From Rhodopirellula sp. (lineage in GTDB: Bacteria > Planctomycetota > Planctomycetia > Pirellulales > Pirellulaceae), in the NCBI GenBank assembly GCA_002714565.1, contig PAXU01000030.1, forward strand, positions 43,221 to 51,219: a DNA stretch of 7,999 bases. The letters run 5' to 3'. Position 1 is the first letter of the stretch. Each line of letters opens with the position of its first letter. Under the pieces are notes generated by a model. The model searched no databases and was not told the origin of the DNA. It saw nothing but the letters and a program-made list of their open reading frames with translations. Shown here piece by piece: positions 7,001-7,999 of the stretch. The translations under genes and the position numbers were made by a program.

Positions 7001-7999
7001 GGATTACACTTCCGATCCAGATCACATTATCTATCTCGGTGCATATCTTTCGGAACTAGGTCTGTATGACCGTTCGCTGAAAGTGCTCCAGGAAGTTTCC
7101 GCGATGAATCCGTATCGTGCAGAACCATACATCCGTGGTCTTGCCGTAGCCAAGCGTACTCAGAATCTGGATGCACTCCAGTGGGCAACCGCAGGCATTC
7201 TACGACAGGCATGGCCTAAGAAACATGCCGCTCTGGAACTGGAAGCTCGCAGAACTGCCGAAGCTGTGATGATTCAGCTCGAGCGTGATGGTCGTGTAGA
7301 TGACCTTAAGCGATTTACAGAGAAACTTGCAGAGGCCAGCCATCGGGACTGTAAAGTTGTGGTCACTTGGACCGGCGATGCAGATATCGACTTACAGATT
7401 CAGGAGCCGAGCGGAACCGTTTGTTCACACATCAACACTCGCACCGTATCGGGTGGCGTAATGCTTGGTGACACTTATGCAGTTGCCGGTCGACAGCCTG
7501 TTAAAGGATACTCAGAAACGTATCTATGCCCGGAAGCATTTAACGGTGAATACAGAATGCTTGTCCGACGTATCACGGGAAAAGTGAACACAGGCAAGGT
7601 AACCGTCGATATCTTCACTGACAATCCTGAACGCCCGCATATCCACGAGCAGATCCCGCTAAATGCCAAGGATGCATTGGTCGTGTTTGACGTCGTAAAC
7701 GGACGTCGTGTAGAGCCAATTGGCGCACAGCAACTCGACAACCTAAGAAAGCATCAGGAAGCAGTAGGCCAAGCTTTACTAGCACAGCAATTCCAAATGT
7801 TGCCAGCAACGTCCACGATGAGCAGTTCATCGGCCATGCGTGACTACGCCATTGCACGAAGCCTTGCGGCACGTGGACACCGGTTCTTCCTACCAAACCG
7901 TGCCGGAGTTGGTTATCGTCCACAGATTACAATGTTGCCTCAAGGTACAAACTTTACAGCGATGGGTCCGGTGGTTTCACCTGATCGACGCTATATACG
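4002..7999 (+). CDS. Giant exported multidomain protein: VWA, coiled coil, STN-like, Gly/Met tract, YfaP-like (3' end cut off)
   Basis: The frame runs 1332 codons without a stop and leaves the window, so the true length is unknown. Seen in order: signal peptide (1-29); VWA domain (about 66-230) with a complete MIDAS site, DTSAS at 72-76, T142 and D170 (VVYIGDG); a TPR-like unit (352-392, LEQDPGNPEAEAIL); a charged coiled coil (about 500-580); a segment with LIPFPAGDSPLKYPEAEFWH (641-660); an STN-like domain (about 694-770, FFDTPLQEVLNQIS to LTYVIKDDVLKITT); YPVSDLV (783-789); a Gly/Met tract (794-839); an Ala/Glu-rich acidic linker (843-880); helical, possibly TPR-type repeats (about 930-1110); and a YfaP/DUF2135-like beta domain (about 1117-1206, TWTGDADIDLQIQEPSG). 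Only four cysteines (88, 1117, 1141, 1176) occur in the mature part, three of them in the last domain. Known: VWA domains bind ligands through a metal; STN domains usually sit at the N-terminus of secretins or TonB receptors. Inferred: a periplasmic or surface scaffold or adhesion protein of planctomycete type. No frameshift is seen. The partner and ligand are unknown. Confidence 0.85.
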   Translation, partial: MSNRSIFAKVLHSTLACMIALMSTISVQANENAAAQIFTYDKATGETFYALAIRPNGAIPAPADSDVIVMFDTSASQTGIYRKDALGCLDAFLSNMDARHRVKLVAVDLDAVSMSEGFVTAGSDAMKGAVAKLNERAPLGSTDMATSLQSVVADMKASDRKARHVVYIGDGISRANILQMEEFNAILDTLVEERISISSFAIGPQRDVQLLGVLANKTGGIIRVDRDDQATSRVSGAELADGISMPVLWTVDAKLPEGMTSVFKQQVPPLRPDRETVVIGTMNARDAQQISISAEVQGEVVEMQWDVKPADSNQDYSFLPHLVSIADNNGGAVLPTVGIAGLEETRLAIQQEANQLIKAGTVALQQGDVTGAKKVAGKVLEQDPGNPEAEAILSAAGNRPDVSTAVAASQIQNQTVALQDPTDEAPLVIQGQPADDLEDSDGFLNRIQNERSVVEGKLRQEVKIGLEQARSQIGVDPEGVVQRLKQLIAHVDTSDVSTDSRQELRQQIEDTIREANARQADVEYQQREQEEIEANAQRLKNLADEFDQRQEKIKGLFEKFNVLMEEARLEDDRKRVDEGMKYVTADDEIAMPAKVLLPFDGTPVSASWHSRFQRHIRGLEKFRDLRHKNFADVMYEVEEALIPFPAGDSPLKYPEAEFWHRISVERKKRYGNVATQGMSKTEQEISEKLNGRDDFVFFDTPLQEVLNQISNKNGIPIYIVEDAMLEAGVDSATPVSIDLKQMTIKTGLRLLLENLGLTYVIKDDVLKITTKELAENEMITLIYPVSDLVMPIMGGGGALGGGMGMGGGGMGGGGGMGGGMGGGGMGGGMGGMGGGGMGGFQNVDDELTLGTKKADESDEAQDAQPEAEPVKEAAPAAKSETNLSKNLPRVINMPENAGTTRSQQWTKYFESRATMENEELARSDRDVRYTITIRMKQAEALYASEKNAEAKQRLSEVQTVLMSAIQTGQSSHWMYQALGLAMQANNAPLSEVERALMSALDYTSDPDHIIYLGAYLSELGLYDRSLKVLQEVSAMNPYRAEPYIRGLAVAKRTQNLDALQWATAGILRQAWPKKHAALELEARRTAEAVMIQLERDGRVDDLKRFTEKLAEASHRDCKVVVTWTGDADIDLQIQEPSGTVCSHINTRTVSGGVMLGDTYAVAGRQPVKGYSETYLCPEAFNGEYRMLVRRITGKVNTGKVTVDIFTDNPERPHIHEQIPLNAKDALVVFDVVNGRRVEPIGAQQLDNLRKHQEAVGQALLAQQFQMLPATSTMSSSSAMRDYAIARSLAARGHRFFLPNRAGVGYRPQITMLPQGTNFTAMGPVVSPDRRYI
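6381..6518 (+). repeat. Imperfect GGC/ATG repeat encoding a Gly/Met tract
   Basis: This 138-base stretch inside the large gene encodes 46 residues, of which 35 are Gly and 9 Met, the others one Ala and one Leu. The core repeats units such as ATGGGCGGCGGC with 1 to 5 glycines between methionines (M803, 805, 810, 816, 820, 825, 829, 832, 837). Inside the core almost every glycine is GGC, while the borders use GGT and GGC, suggesting expansion by slippage of an older Gly-rich linker. It is far more GC-rich than the rest of the gene. On the opposite strand it gives a Pro/Met-rich frame, which is a shadow. Confidence 0.9.

Overview
The window looks like a piece of a planctomycete (Planctomycetota) chromosome with roughly balanced base composition. 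There is no rRNA or other phylogenetic marker, so this rests on protein style. The clearest sign is a very long exported protein joining a von Willebrand A domain, a stand-alone STN-type domain followed by the phrase 'YPVSDLV', a Gly/Met tract and helical-repeat regions. That layout is familiar from planctomycete genomes. Shine-Dalgarno signals are weak or absent, which also fits.

Layout: 1-141 holds no supportable gene. Two minus-strand genes follow, transcribed right to left. The upstream one (1368-3233) is a SLC13-type permease with two cytoplasmic RCK_C (TrkA_C) domains. The downstream one (142-1269) is an RlmM-like 2'-O-ribose rRNA methyltransferase. Only 98 bases separate them, so co-transcription is possible, but their functions are unrelated. 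A non-coding divergent region of about 770 bases (3234-4001) lies between the permease and the next gene. It holds a 21-base near-perfect dyad on the permease side and a cluster of four ACSGTWA heptamers on the other side. From 4002 to the window's right edge runs one uninterrupted plus-strand reading frame of 1332 codons with no stop, so it is truncated by the window.

The large protein is the most interesting object. In order it has a Sec signal peptide, a VWA domain with an intact MIDAS metal site, a TPR-like unit, a long charged coiled coil, an STN-like domain, a 46-residue Gly/Met tract, an acidic linker, a helical-repeat region and a YfaP/DUF2135-like beta domain. It then continues into a Ser- and aromatic-containing C-terminal part. 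The architecture suggests a surface or periplasmic scaffold or adhesion protein. Its function cannot be read from the sequence. No mobile element, CRISPR array, tRNA or rRNA was seen.
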